Shown: one piece after another, positions 54,362 to 62,744 of the stretch | How positions within the stretch are numbered: position 1 is the stretch's first letter | Layout: each line of letters begins with the position of its first letter | Source: Mycobacterium heidelbergense | GTDB taxonomy: Bacteria; Actinomycetota; Actinomycetes; Mycobacteriales; Mycobacteriaceae | Length of the DNA: 64,000 nt | Assembly: GCF_010730745.1 (NCBI RefSeq) | Contig: NZ_AP022615.1 | Location: 4,030,001-4,094,000 of the forward strand | Direction of reading: 5' to 3' | The notes under the pieces: generated by a model | The model's database searches: none | What the model saw: the letters and a program-made list of their open reading frames with translations, nothing else | Told to the model about the DNA's origin: nothing | Position numbers and translations under genes: made by a program

Positions 54362-55303
54362 CTACGGTGCCGAGGCGCCCGCGGCCCGGCTCCGCGCCGC
54401 CTGCTGGTAGAGCCGCCCCGCCCGGTAGGACGATCGCACCAGCGGCCCGGCCAGCACGCCCGAAAAGCCCAACCCCTCGGCGTGCCGGGCGAACCCCACG
54501 AACTCCTCGGGCGTCACCCAGCGGTCGACCGGGTGATGGCGCGGCGACGGCCGCAGATACTGGGTGATGGTGACGATGTCGCAGCCGGCGTCGCGCAGGT
54601 CGGCCAGGGCGGTGCGCACCTCGCCGGGGGTTTCGCCCAGGCCGAGGATGAGGTTGCTCTTGGTGACCAGGCCGAAGTCGCGGGCCGCGGTCAGCACGTC
54701 CAGGCTGCGCCGGTAGGTGAAGGCGGGCCGGATCCGCTTGAAGATGCGGGGCACGGTTTCGACGTTGTGCGCCAACACTTCCGGCCGTGACTCGAACACC
54801 TCGGCCAGACGAGCGGGCACGCCGTTGAAGTCGGGGATCAACAGCTCGACGCCGGTCGACGGGTTGAGCTCCTTGATGGCGCGCACCGTCTCGGCGTACA
54901 GCCAGGCGCCGCCGTCGGGCAGGTCGTCGCGGGCGACGCCGGTGACCGTGGCGTAGCGCAGCCCCATCGTGCGCACGCTCTCGGCGACCCGGCGGGGCTC
55001 GTCGCGGTCCAGCGCGGCCGGCTTTCCGGTGTCGATCTGGCAGAAGTCGCAGCGGCGGGTGCACTGGTCGCCGCCGATCAGGAAGGTGGCCTCGCGGTCT
55101 TCCCAGCATTCGAAGATGTTGGGACAGCCCGCCTCCTCGCAGACCGTGTGCAGGCCCTCGCGGCGGACCAGGCTCTTGAGTTCGGTGTACTCGGGCCCCA
55201 TCCGGGCCCGCGTCTTGATCCACGGCGGCTTGCGCTCGATAGGGGTCTGCGCGTTCCGTACTTCCAGCCGCAGCAACCTGCGGCCTTCGGGCGCGACCGT
55301 CAC
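54362..55303 (-). CDS. lipA: Lipoyl synthase LipA
   Basis: Radical-SAM enzyme that inserts sulfur into octanoyl-protein. 313 residues from GTG 55303, overlapping the lipB stop (GTGA). N-terminal auxiliary-cluster cysteines CEEAGCPNIFECWEDREATF, and radical-SAM CTRRCDFCQIDTGKP (C-x3-C-x2-C). The RRRC.Y-type C-terminal Ser is in GPLVRSSYRAG. Essential partner of the dlaT lipoyl domains. Confidence 0.95.
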   Translation of the reverse strand: MTVAPEGRRLLRLEVRNAQTPIERKPPWIKTRARMGPEYTELKSLVRREGLHTVCEEAGCPNIFECWEDREATFLIGGDQCTRRCDFCQIDTGKPAALDRDEPRRVAESVRTMGLRYATVTGVARDDLPDGGAWLYAETVRAIKELNPSTGVELLIPDFNGVPARLAEVFESRPEVLAHNVETVPRIFKRIRPAFTYRRSLDVLTAARDFGLVTKSNLILGLGETPGEVRTALADLRDAGCDIVTITQYLRPSPRHHPVDRWVTPEEFVGFARHAEGLGFSGVLAGPLVRSSYRAGRLYQQAARSRAAGASAP

Positions 55304-56007
55304 GTTGTCGATGCTACGCGGGCGGGCGTCGGTCGCCAGGTAAGGGTCAACCGGCCGTCCAGGGCGTCGCACACGGCGGAGGCGACGGCGGCGCGGACGT
55401 CGTCGACGGTGATCGTGCGCTGCAGTTCGGCGGACAGCGACGTCACCCCGGCGTCGCTGATGCCGCATGGCACGATCGCGGTGAACGAGTCCAGAGCACA
55501 GTCGCAGTTGAGCGCAAAGCCGTGCAGCGTGGTCGCCCGCGCCACCCGCACGCCGATCGCGGCGACCTTGCGCGCCCGCCGGCCGGGTAGCCACACGCCG
55601 GAGCGGCCGTCGACCCGGATGGCGTCCAGGCCCAGGTCGCCGCACACCTTCATCAGCGATTCCTCAAGGCGCCGAACGTAATTGACCACATCGAGCGGCT
55701 CGGCCAGTCCGATGATCGGGTAGCCGACCAGTTGCCCCGGGCCATGCCAGGTGATCTTGCCGCCGCGGTCGGTGTCTATGACATCTATGCCGGGGGTGCC
55801 GGGGGTGCCGTCCACCGGCCGTTCGTGCGGCTCCGTGCGGCGTCCGGCGGTGTAGACGGGCGGGTGCTCGAGCAGCAGCAGCGTGTCCGGACCGCCGGCG
55901 ACCCTGGCGTCGGCCAGGTCGCGCTGCAGCTGCCACGCGGTGCGGTATTCGACGGTTCCCAGCTGGCGGACATCGATCGCGGCGGACTGCGACCTGATGG
56001 AGCTCAT
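55300..56007 (-). CDS. lipB: Octanoyltransferase LipB
   Basis: 235 residues. Transfers octanoate from ACP to lipoyl domains. Motifs: LLLLEHPPVYTAGRRTEPHE, GGKITWHGPGQLVGYP, the Lys in GRRARKVAAIGVRV, and the Cys in FTAIVPCGISDAGVTSL; these form the Cys/Lys dyad known from M. tuberculosis LipB. Its stop overlaps the lipA start. Confidence 0.95.
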   Translation of the reverse strand: MSSIRSQSAAIDVRQLGTVEYRTAWQLQRDLADARVAGGPDTLLLLEHPPVYTAGRRTEPHERPVDGTPGTPGIDVIDTDRGGKITWHGPGQLVGYPIIGLAEPLDVVNYVRRLEESLMKVCGDLGLDAIRVDGRSGVWLPGRRARKVAAIGVRVARATTLHGFALNCDCALDSFTAIVPCGISDAGVTSLSAELQRTITVDDVRAAVASAVCDALDGRLTLTWRPTPARVASTT

Positions 56008-56176
56008 GGCTGCGAGATTACTCGGCCGGCGTTGGTTCGTAGTGTCGTGTACCCGCTTCTCGGCGACTGTGCTGTCATGGCGCTTCGTCGGTCGGTTTCG
56101 AAATCACTTGCGTCACTTTGGTTTCAGTGGTCACTGGGCCGGGTTTTTTGTCGGTGGGCTTCGATAGTTTCGGGTC

Positions 56177-57553
56177 ATGGCTGGCAGCGGGGTTGTGGAT
56201 CGGGAGGCGATCACGGCTGCCTTCGACGCCCTGGATGCCGCGGTTGATCGGGTGGCGGCGCTGAATTGTGAAGCGCTGACCACTCCGGAGTGGCTGGCCT
56301 GGCTGCAACGCTGCGAACGGGTGCGCCGGCGGTTGCCCGCACTTGAACACGCACCCATCAACCATCTGGCGCGCCAGGCCACGGCTGAGGAGTTGGGTGG
56401 CACGCTCTCGCATGCGATCGCCGAGTGGGCGTTGATCACCCGCGCTGAGGCGGGTCGGCGCATTCACGAGGCCGCCGATCTGGGGCCCCGCCGCGCGTTG
56501 ACCGGGGAACCGTTGGCGCCGGTGCTGGCCGCGACCGCAGCCGCCCAGCGTGACGGGAAACTGGGGGGCGCGCAGGTGGCGGTGATCCGCCGGTTCTACC
56601 ACCGGCTGCCCGGTTGGGTTGACGCGGCGACCCGCGAACGCGCCGAAAAACACCTAGCCCGGCTGGGTACCCAGCATCGACCCGAACAACTCGGTGCGCT
56701 GGCCGACACCCTCGCCGACTGTCTGAACCCCGACGGCCTGTATAGCGACGGCGATAGAGCGCGGCGGCGCGGTGTCACGTTGGGTAAACAAGAAGCCGAC
56801 GGCATGTCCGCACTACACGGCTGGCTCACCCCCGAAGCCCGGGCCACGTTGGAGGCCGTGTTCGCGAAGCTGGCCGCCCCCGGCATGTGCAACCCTGACG
56901 ATCAGGCCCCCACCGTGGACGGGGCGCCCAGCCAAGAGGTGATCGATAAAGACACCCGCAGCCCGGCGCAACGCCAACACGACGCGCTGCTGGCCGCCCA
57001 CCGCGCCCTGCTCGCCTCCGGCAAACTCGGTAAGCACAACGGCCTACCCGCGTCGATCATCGTCACCACCACGCTGGCCGAGCTCGAGGCCGCCGCCGGG
57101 CGGGGTCTGACCGGTGGGGGCAGCATCCTGCCGATGTCGGATGTGATCCGCCTGTCCCGGCACGCCAGGCACTACCTGGCGATCTTCGACAAAGGCAAAA
57201 CGTTGGCGCTGTATCACACCAAGCGGTTGGCTTCGCCCGCGCAGCGGATCGTGTTGTACGCCAATGACCTTGGCTGCACCGCCCCGGGCTGCACCGTGCC
57301 CGGGTATTACTGCGAGGTGCATCACGTCGAGCCCTTCGCCGTCTGTGGCTGCACGGATGTGAACAACCTGGCCTTTGGGTGTCCCACCCAACACCACATC
57401 GTGCAACCCGGGGGCTGGAGCACCCGCAAAAACACCCACGGCGACACCGAGTGGATACCGCCGGCCCACCTCGACCGCGGCCAACCCAGAACCAACACCT
57501 ACTGGCACCCCGAAAAACTCCTCCACCACGACCAAGACGACGACGACCCGTAG
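56177..57553 (+). CDS. 13E12-repeat family protein, DUF222 with HNH endonuclease
   Basis: 458 residues. DUF222 helical N-terminal domain (AITAAFDALDAAVDRVAALN, TPEWLAWLQRCERVRRRLPA) followed by a C-terminal HNH nuclease: Cys residues in DLGCTAPGCTVPGYYCEVHH, then HHVEPFAVCGCTDVNNLAFG and PTQHHIVQPGGWSTRKN. This is the REP13E12 family, a multi-copy mobile-like gene of mycobacteria; in M. tuberculosis it is an insertion target for phiRv1. The region 56020-56176 before it is also part of the usual repeat and has no gene. It is inserted between lipB and Rv2216, where M. tuberculosis has none. Confidence 0.9.
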   Translation: MAGSGVVDREAITAAFDALDAAVDRVAALNCEALTTPEWLAWLQRCERVRRRLPALEHAPINHLARQATAEELGGTLSHAIAEWALITRAEAGRRIHEAADLGPRRALTGEPLAPVLAATAAAQRDGKLGGAQVAVIRRFYHRLPGWVDAATRERAEKHLARLGTQHRPEQLGALADTLADCLNPDGLYSDGDRARRRGVTLGKQEADGMSALHGWLTPEARATLEAVFAKLAAPGMCNPDDQAPTVDGAPSQEVIDKDTRSPAQRQHDALLAAHRALLASGKLGKHNGLPASIIVTTTLAELEAAAGRGLTGGGSILPMSDVIRLSRHARHYLAIFDKGKTLALYHTKRLASPAQRIVLYANDLGCTAPGCTVPGYYCEVHHVEPFAVCGCTDVNNLAFGCPTQHHIVQPGGWSTRKNTHGDTEWIPPAHLDRGQPRTNTYWHPEKLLHHDQDDDDP

Positions 57554-57557
57554 CGCC

Positions 57558-58481
57558 CTAGTCGTGGTCGCGGCGGGCGGTCGCATACTCGAGCGCCTCG
57601 CCAATGGTGTTGTGGTGGAACTGGAAACCGGCGCGCTCGAGCGCGGACGGGATGGCCCGCTGCCCGATGAGCAGCCCCTCGTCGGCGAACTCTCCGAGCG
57701 CGGCCCGCACCGCGATGCCGGGCAGCGTCAACGGCGTCGGGCGGTTGACCGCGCGCCCGAACGCGGTGGTGAACTCGGCGTTGGTGACCGGCGCAGGTCC
57801 GGTCATGTTGACCGGGCCCGACAGCGACGGTTGTGAGATGGCGAACAGCAGCGCCCGCACCTCGTCTTCGAGGCTGATCCACGACATGTACTGGCGGCCA
57901 CTGCCCAGCCGGGCGCCGAGTCCCGACGAGAACAGCGGCCGCATCCGGCGCAGCGCACCACCGGACCGGGCCAGCACCAGGCCGGTGCGCGCCAGCACCA
58001 CCCGGGCGCCCGCGTATTGAGCCGGCAGCGTGGCGGCTTCCCAGTCCTCACACAGCTGGGCCAGGAAACCCGTTCCGGCCCGGTTGTTTTCATCGACCAC
58101 ACGATCCTTGGTGTTGCCGTAGTACCCCACGGCGCTGGCGTTGATGAGCGTCCCCACGCCGGCCTCGGCGACGGCGTGGGCCAGCACCTCGGTGGGAGCG
58201 ATGCGGCTGTCGCGCAGACTCTGCTTGAAGGCCCCCGACCAACGGCGCTGGCCGATGTTGACACCGCACAGGTTGACGACGGCGTCGACGTCGACCAGCG
58301 AGTCGGCGTCGAACTCGCCGCTGTCGGGATTCCAGTGCAGCTCACCGGAATTCGACGGCGTCCGGCGCACGATGCGCAGCACCGGATGGTCGGCCGCGCG
58401 CAGCGCCGCGGCCAGCGCGGAACCGATCAGGCCGGACGAACCCGCGATCGCGATGACGGACTTATGACCAGCTCGAGCCAC
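57558..58481 (-). CDS. TIGR01777 family NAD-dependent epimerase-like protein (Rv2216-like)
   Basis: 307 residues. Extended SDR: VIAIAGSSGLIGSALAAALR (glycine-rich loop), VVNLCGVNIGQRRWSGAFKQ, INASAVGYYGNTKDRVVDEN (the YxxxN variant of the family), and GRQYMSWISLEDEVRALLFA. C-terminal DUF1731. Related to SulA/YfcH; substrate not known. It starts one base after the dlaT stop, so it is in the dlaT operon. Confidence 0.88.
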   Translation of the reverse strand: MARAGHKSVIAIAGSSGLIGSALAAALRAADHPVLRIVRRTPSNSGELHWNPDSGEFDADSLVDVDAVVNLCGVNIGQRRWSGAFKQSLRDSRIAPTEVLAHAVAEAGVGTLINASAVGYYGNTKDRVVDENNRAGTGFLAQLCEDWEAATLPAQYAGARVVLARTGLVLARSGGALRRMRPLFSSGLGARLGSGRQYMSWISLEDEVRALLFAISQPSLSGPVNMTGPAPVTNAEFTTAFGRAVNRPTPLTLPGIAVRAALGEFADEGLLIGQRAIPSALERAGFQFHHNTIGEALEYATARRDHD

Positions 58482-58482
58482 G

Positions 58483-60231
58483 TCACAGCCCTAGGTCGGC
58501 CTCGAACGCTCCCTCTTCGAGCCGGTGTTTGATGGTGGTGAGGAAACGTCCGGCGTCGGCCCCGTCGATCAGCCGATGGTCGTAGGTCAGCGGCAGATAG
58601 CACACCGACCGGACCCCGATCGACTCGTTGCCGCTGTCATCGACGATCACCCGCGGCCGTTTGACGATCGCGCCGGTGCCCAACATGGCGGCCTGCGGCG
58701 GAACCAGGATCGGGGTGTCGAACAGCGCGCCCTGGCTGCCGATGTTGGTGATGGTGAACGTGCCACCGGACAGCTCGTCGGGCTTGAGGTTGCCGGACCG
58801 GGCTCGCGCGGCGATGTCGGCGATCGCCCGGGCCAGCCCGGCCAGCGACAGGTCGCCCGCGTTGTGGATGACGGGGGAGAGCAGGCCCTGTTCGGTGTCC
58901 ACAGCGAAGCCGAGATGCTCGGCGTCGTAGTAGGTGATCTCCTTGGTGTCCTCGTTGTAGCTGGCGTTGATGTTGGGATGGGTCTTGAGGGCGTCGATCA
59001 CGGCCCGGGCGATGAACGGCAGGAAGGTCAGGTTCACCCCCTCGCGCTCGGCGAACGCGGCCTTGGCCCTGGCCCGCAGCCCGACGATCCGGGTCATGTC
59101 GACCTCGTGGGTCTGGGTGAGCTGGGCCGTGGCCTGCAGGGATTCGCGGGTCTTGGCCGCGGTGATCTGACGGATCCGGCTGGCCTTCTGCGTGGTGCCG
59201 CGCAGGTGCGCCAGCGCGGGTGCCGGGGCGGGGGCGGCCTTGCCGGAGTCCGCGACCGGCGCGGCGGTGGGAGCCGGCGCGGCGGGGGGCGCTTTCTTGG
59301 CGTCCCGTTGCCGGGCCTTGTCTTCGGCCGCGGCGAGCACGTCCTGCTTGCGGATGCGACCGCCCACCCCGGTGCCCTTGATCTCGGCGAGGTCGATGTC
59401 GTTCTCGGTGGCCAGCTTTCGCACCAGCGGGGTCACGTACGGCGCGCCCTCCACGGCGGCCGGCTGGGGCTCCGGCGCAGGCGCGGGCGCCGGTTCGGGC
59501 TTCGCCTCAGCCTTGGGTTCCGGTGCGGGCTCGGGTTTGGGTGGGGGCGCCGGCTCGGCTTTGGGCGCCGGCGCGGGGGTGGGCGCGGGAGCGGAGGCGG
59601 CCTCGGCACCGACGCCGATCCGCGCCAACTCACCGCCCACCGGCACGGTGGCGTCTTCGTCGGCGGTGATGCTGATCAGGACGCCGGCCACCGGCGACGG
59701 GATCTCGGTGTCGACCTTGTCGGTGGACACTTCCACCAGCGGCTCGTCGACCTGAACCGAATCCCCGACCTTCTTGAGCCAGCGGGTCACGGTGCCCTCG
59801 GCCACCGACTCGCCGAGCTCGGGCATCAGCACCGGCTGGGCGTCACCGGAACCAGCCGCCGGCGCAGCGGTGGGAGCCGGCGCAGTGGGCGCCGGCGCTT
59901 GCGGGGCCGGCGCCGCGGGCTCGGGCTCGGGTTGAGCCTGCGGTTCCGGCTGACTGGGCGCGGCCGATTCGGGCCGGCCCTGAGGCTCCTCACCGGCGTC
60001 GCCGATGACGGCCAGGTCGCCGCCGACCTCGACGGTGTCGTCCTCCCGGGCGATGATCTTGGTCAGCACGCCCGCGGCCGGCGACGGGATTTCGGTGTCG
60101 ACCTTGTCGGTCGACACCTCGACGAGCGGCTCATCGAGTTCGACCGTGTCGCCTTCCTGTTTGAGCCAGCGCGTGACCGTCCCCTCGGTGACGCTCTCAC
60201 CGAGTGCCGGCATCTGGACGGAGAAGGCCAT
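58483..60231 (-). CDS. dlaT: Dihydrolipoamide acyltransferase DlaT (E2)
   Basis: 582 residues from ATG 60231. Two lipoyl domains (residues about 2-76 and 120-195), each with the lipoylated Lys in EVSTDKVDTEIPSP. Pro/Ala-rich linkers of about 45 and 70 residues, longer than in M. tuberculosis (553 residues). Peripheral subunit-binding domain: YVTPLVRKLATENDIDLAEI. Catalytic domain ends with the acyltransferase motif DHRLIDGADAGRF. It serves pyruvate dehydrogenase, and with other partners peroxynitrite reductase activity. Confidence 0.95.
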   Translation of the reverse strand: MAFSVQMPALGESVTEGTVTRWLKQEGDTVELDEPLVEVSTDKVDTEIPSPAAGVLTKIIAREDDTVEVGGDLAVIGDAGEEPQGRPESAAPSQPEPQAQPEPEPAAPAPQAPAPTAPAPTAAPAAGSGDAQPVLMPELGESVAEGTVTRWLKKVGDSVQVDEPLVEVSTDKVDTEIPSPVAGVLISITADEDATVPVGGELARIGVGAEAASAPAPTPAPAPKAEPAPPPKPEPAPEPKAEAKPEPAPAPAPEPQPAAVEGAPYVTPLVRKLATENDIDLAEIKGTGVGGRIRKQDVLAAAEDKARQRDAKKAPPAAPAPTAAPVADSGKAAPAPAPALAHLRGTTQKASRIRQITAAKTRESLQATAQLTQTHEVDMTRIVGLRARAKAAFAEREGVNLTFLPFIARAVIDALKTHPNINASYNEDTKEITYYDAEHLGFAVDTEQGLLSPVIHNAGDLSLAGLARAIADIAARARSGNLKPDELSGGTFTITNIGSQGALFDTPILVPPQAAMLGTGAIVKRPRVIVDDSGNESIGVRSVCYLPLTYDHRLIDGADAGRFLTTIKHRLEEGAFEADLGL

Positions 60232-60416
60232 CTCTTCTGACTCCTCGATCGCTCGTGGGTCGGGGCAAGTCGACACCTGGCTTACCAGATGTCCGAAACC
60301 ATCCTGTCATTGCTCGTGCACCCGCACACATCCAGGGCGGACCGCGCTCGGGCACCGGGCCGGACCCGGCGCGCTTGCTACGGTGTGGCCACTGCCAGTC
60401 AGAGCGGGGAGGTCCG

Positions 60417-62189
60417 ATGCCGGCACTACACCAGGCGCCCCAGCGGTTCGTCGACAGCGCGGACGGCGTGCGCCTCGCGGTCTACGAAGAGGGCAACGGC
60501 GCCGGCCCGACCGTCGTGTTGGTGCACGGCTTCCCCGACTCGCACGTGCTGTGGGACGGCGTCGTGCCGCTGCTGGCCGAGCGGTTCCGCGTCATCCGCT
60601 ACGACAACCGCGGCGTCGGCATGTCGTCGGTGCCCAAGCCGGTATCCGCGTACGCCATGGCCCGGTTCGCCGACGACTTCGCCGCGGTGATCGGCGAGCT
60701 CAGCCCCGGGCGGCCGGTGCACGTCCTGGCCCACGACTGGGGCTCGGTCGGCGTGTGGGAGTACCTGAGCCGCCCGGGCGCGAACGACCGGGTCGCGTCG
60801 TTCACGTCGGTGTCCGGCCCGAGCCAGGACCAGCTCGTCGACTACATCTTCGGTGGCCTGCGGCGGCCCTGGCGCCCGCGAACCTTCGCGCGGGCCGTCA
60901 GCCAGGCCCTGCGGCTGACCTACATGGCGTTCTTCTCGATACCGGTGCTGGCGCCGCTGGTGCTGCGGGTCGCGCTGTCCCTCGCGCCGGTGCGGCGGAA
61001 CATGGTCGACAACATCCCCGGCGAGAAGATCCATCACTCCGCCACGCTGGCCCGCGACGCCGCGCACTCGGTAAAAACCTACCCCGCCAACTACTTTCGC
61101 TCGTTTTCCGGGAAGCGGCCGATCCACGTCGTCGACGTGCCGGTGCAGCTCATCGTCAACACCCAGGACCGCTACGTGCGGCCCTACGGGTACGACGGCG
61201 CGGCGCGCTGGGTCCCGCGGCTGTGGCGCCGCGACATCAAGGCGGGCCACTTTTCGCCCATGTCGCACCCGCAGGTGATGGCGGCCGCGGTGCACGACGT
61301 CGCCGACCTGGCCGAGGGCAAGCGGCCGAGCCGCGCGCTGCTGCGCGCGCAGGTCGGGCGTCCCCGCGAGGCGTTCGGCGACACCCTGGTCGCGGTCACC
61401 GGCGCCGCCAGCGGCATCGGCCGGGCGACGGCGTTCGCCTTCGCGCGCGAGGGCGCCGAGGTGATCGTCAGCGATATCGACGAGGCCGCCGTCAAGGAGA
61501 CCGCCGCCGAGATCGCGGCGCGCGGCGGTGTGGCGCACCCGTATGTGCTCGACGTGTCGGACGGCGACGCGGTCGAGGCGTTCGCCGAGCGGGTCAGCGC
61601 CGAGTACGGCGTCCCCGACATCGTGGTCAACAACGCCGGCATCGGGCACGCCGGCGGGTTCCTGGACACGCCCGCCGAGCAGTTCGACCGCGTGCTGGAC
61701 GTCAACCTCGGCGGCGTGGTGAACGGTTGCCGGTCGTTCGGGCGGCGTTTGGTCGAACGCGGCACCGGCGGCCACATCGTCAACGTGGCCTCGATGGCCG
61801 CGTACGCTCCGCTGCAGTCGCTGAGCGCCTACTGCACCTCCAAGGCCGCGGCGTACATGTTCTCCGACTGCCTGCGGGCCGAGCTCGACGCCGCGGATGT
61901 CGGGCTGACGACGATCTGCCCGGGTGTCATCAACACCAACATCATCAACACCACCCGCTTCGACGCGCCCGCGGGCAAGGGCGAGGACGTCGACGGCCGG
62001 CGGGGCCAGCTCGGCAAATTGTTCGCGCTGCGCCACTACGGGCCGGAGAACGTCGCCAACGCGATCTTGTCGTCGGTCAAGAAGATGAAGCCGATCCGCC
62101 CCGTCGCGCCGGAGGCGTACGCGTTCTACGGCATTTCCCGGATCGCGCCGCAGGCGCTGCGCAGCACCGCGCGGTTCAAGGTGATCTAA
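60417..62189 (+). CDS. ephD: EphD-type epoxide hydrolase / short-chain dehydrogenase fusion
   Basis: 590 residues from ATG 60417 (GGGGAGG upstream). N-terminal alpha/beta hydrolase (about 1-310): LVHGFPDSHVLWDG, nucleophile Asp in LAHDWGSVGVWEYLS, His in AGHFSPMSHPQV. C-terminal classical SDR (about 320-590): VAVTGAASGIGRATAFAFAR, VVNNAGIGHAGGF, catalytic Ser in IVNVASMAAYAPLQ and Tyr in LSAYCTSKAAAYMFS. EphD (Rv2214c) has been tied to epoxide chemistry on mycolic acids. Convergent stop overlap with the next gene. Confidence 0.93.
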   Translation: MPALHQAPQRFVDSADGVRLAVYEEGNGAGPTVVLVHGFPDSHVLWDGVVPLLAERFRVIRYDNRGVGMSSVPKPVSAYAMARFADDFAAVIGELSPGRPVHVLAHDWGSVGVWEYLSRPGANDRVASFTSVSGPSQDQLVDYIFGGLRRPWRPRTFARAVSQALRLTYMAFFSIPVLAPLVLRVALSLAPVRRNMVDNIPGEKIHHSATLARDAAHSVKTYPANYFRSFSGKRPIHVVDVPVQLIVNTQDRYVRPYGYDGAARWVPRLWRRDIKAGHFSPMSHPQVMAAAVHDVADLAEGKRPSRALLRAQVGRPREAFGDTLVAVTGAASGIGRATAFAFAREGAEVIVSDIDEAAVKETAAEIAARGGVAHPYVLDVSDGDAVEAFAERVSAEYGVPDIVVNNAGIGHAGGFLDTPAEQFDRVLDVNLGGVVNGCRSFGRRLVERGTGGHIVNVASMAAYAPLQSLSAYCTSKAAAYMFSDCLRAELDAADVGLTTICPGVINTNIINTTRFDAPAGKGEDVDGRRGQLGKLFALRHYGPENVANAILSSVKKMKPIRPVAPEAYAFYGISRIAPQALRSTARFKVI

Positions 62190-62542
62190 ACCGTCTGATC
62201 TAGACCCGATCCAGTGCCCGCCGATCGCCGGACCAGCAGCGCGCCGCCGACCGCGACGACCCCGACGACCGCCAACGGGATGGTCCACATGCGCCGGCCG
62301 CTGACCGCCGACTGGCATTGCGCCACATAGTCGGTGTGCGGGAGGACTTGGTTCAGGATCGGAATGTTCGCACCGTTCTTGTCGTTGGCGCTTCGCGCGG
62401 CGGACAAATCGGCGGCAACCCCGTTGCCGCACGAGATCGAATTGCCGTTGGGGTCCGATACGGAAACCGGTACCAACAAGCCGATGACGCCGGCCAGCAA
62501 AAGCGCGGCACCCACCGCGATGATCAACCGTCGCGCAGTCAC
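62186..62542 (-). CDS. Small two-helix membrane protein of unknown function
   Basis: 118 residues from GTG 62542. N-terminal helix (RLIIAVGAALLLAGVIGLLV), an extracytoplasmic loop of about 45 residues with two Cys (ISCGNGVAADLSAARSAN, YVAQCQSAVSGRRM) that could form a disulfide, and a second helix (IPLAVVGVVAVGGALLV). Basic C-terminus. I do not recognise the family. Its stop overlaps that of ephD in a CTAA. Confidence 0.7.
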   Translation of the reverse strand: MTARRLIIAVGAALLLAGVIGLLVPVSVSDPNGNSISCGNGVAADLSAARSANDKNGANIPILNQVLPHTDYVAQCQSAVSGRRMWTIPLAVVGVVAVGGALLVRRSAGTGSGLDQTV

Positions 62543-62642
62543 TATTCGTCTCCCGTCCAACGTCGGTCTGGTACAGGCTTAATAACCACTGGCCGCGAAA
62601 CCTAAACCGACGGTCGCCGGCAGCCGCCTCGGGTCGCCGAGC

Positions 62643-62688
62643 GTCACGCCAGCGTGGCGTTCGGCGAGCGGCGTCACGCTGGCGTGAC
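62643..62688. repeat. Two palindrome copies of the 6828-6922 family
   Basis: GTCACGCCAGCGTGGC (62643-62658) and GTCACGCTGGCGTGAC (62673-62688), 30 bases apart, each followed by CGGCGAG. Same unit and spacing style as the cluster before aceE. They lie between pepB and the small membrane gene. Confidence 0.85.
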
Positions 62689-62744
62689 GCTCGGCGAGTG
62701 GGGAACGCGTGACGCCAGGTGAGGGGGAGGCGAGGCGGGGGAAG

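Noticed and set aside
60005..62203. Long plus-strand frame overlapping ephD and an opposite one at 60426-62432
   Set aside because: Arginine/glycine-rich shadows of ephD, which has full catalytic motifs in its own frame.
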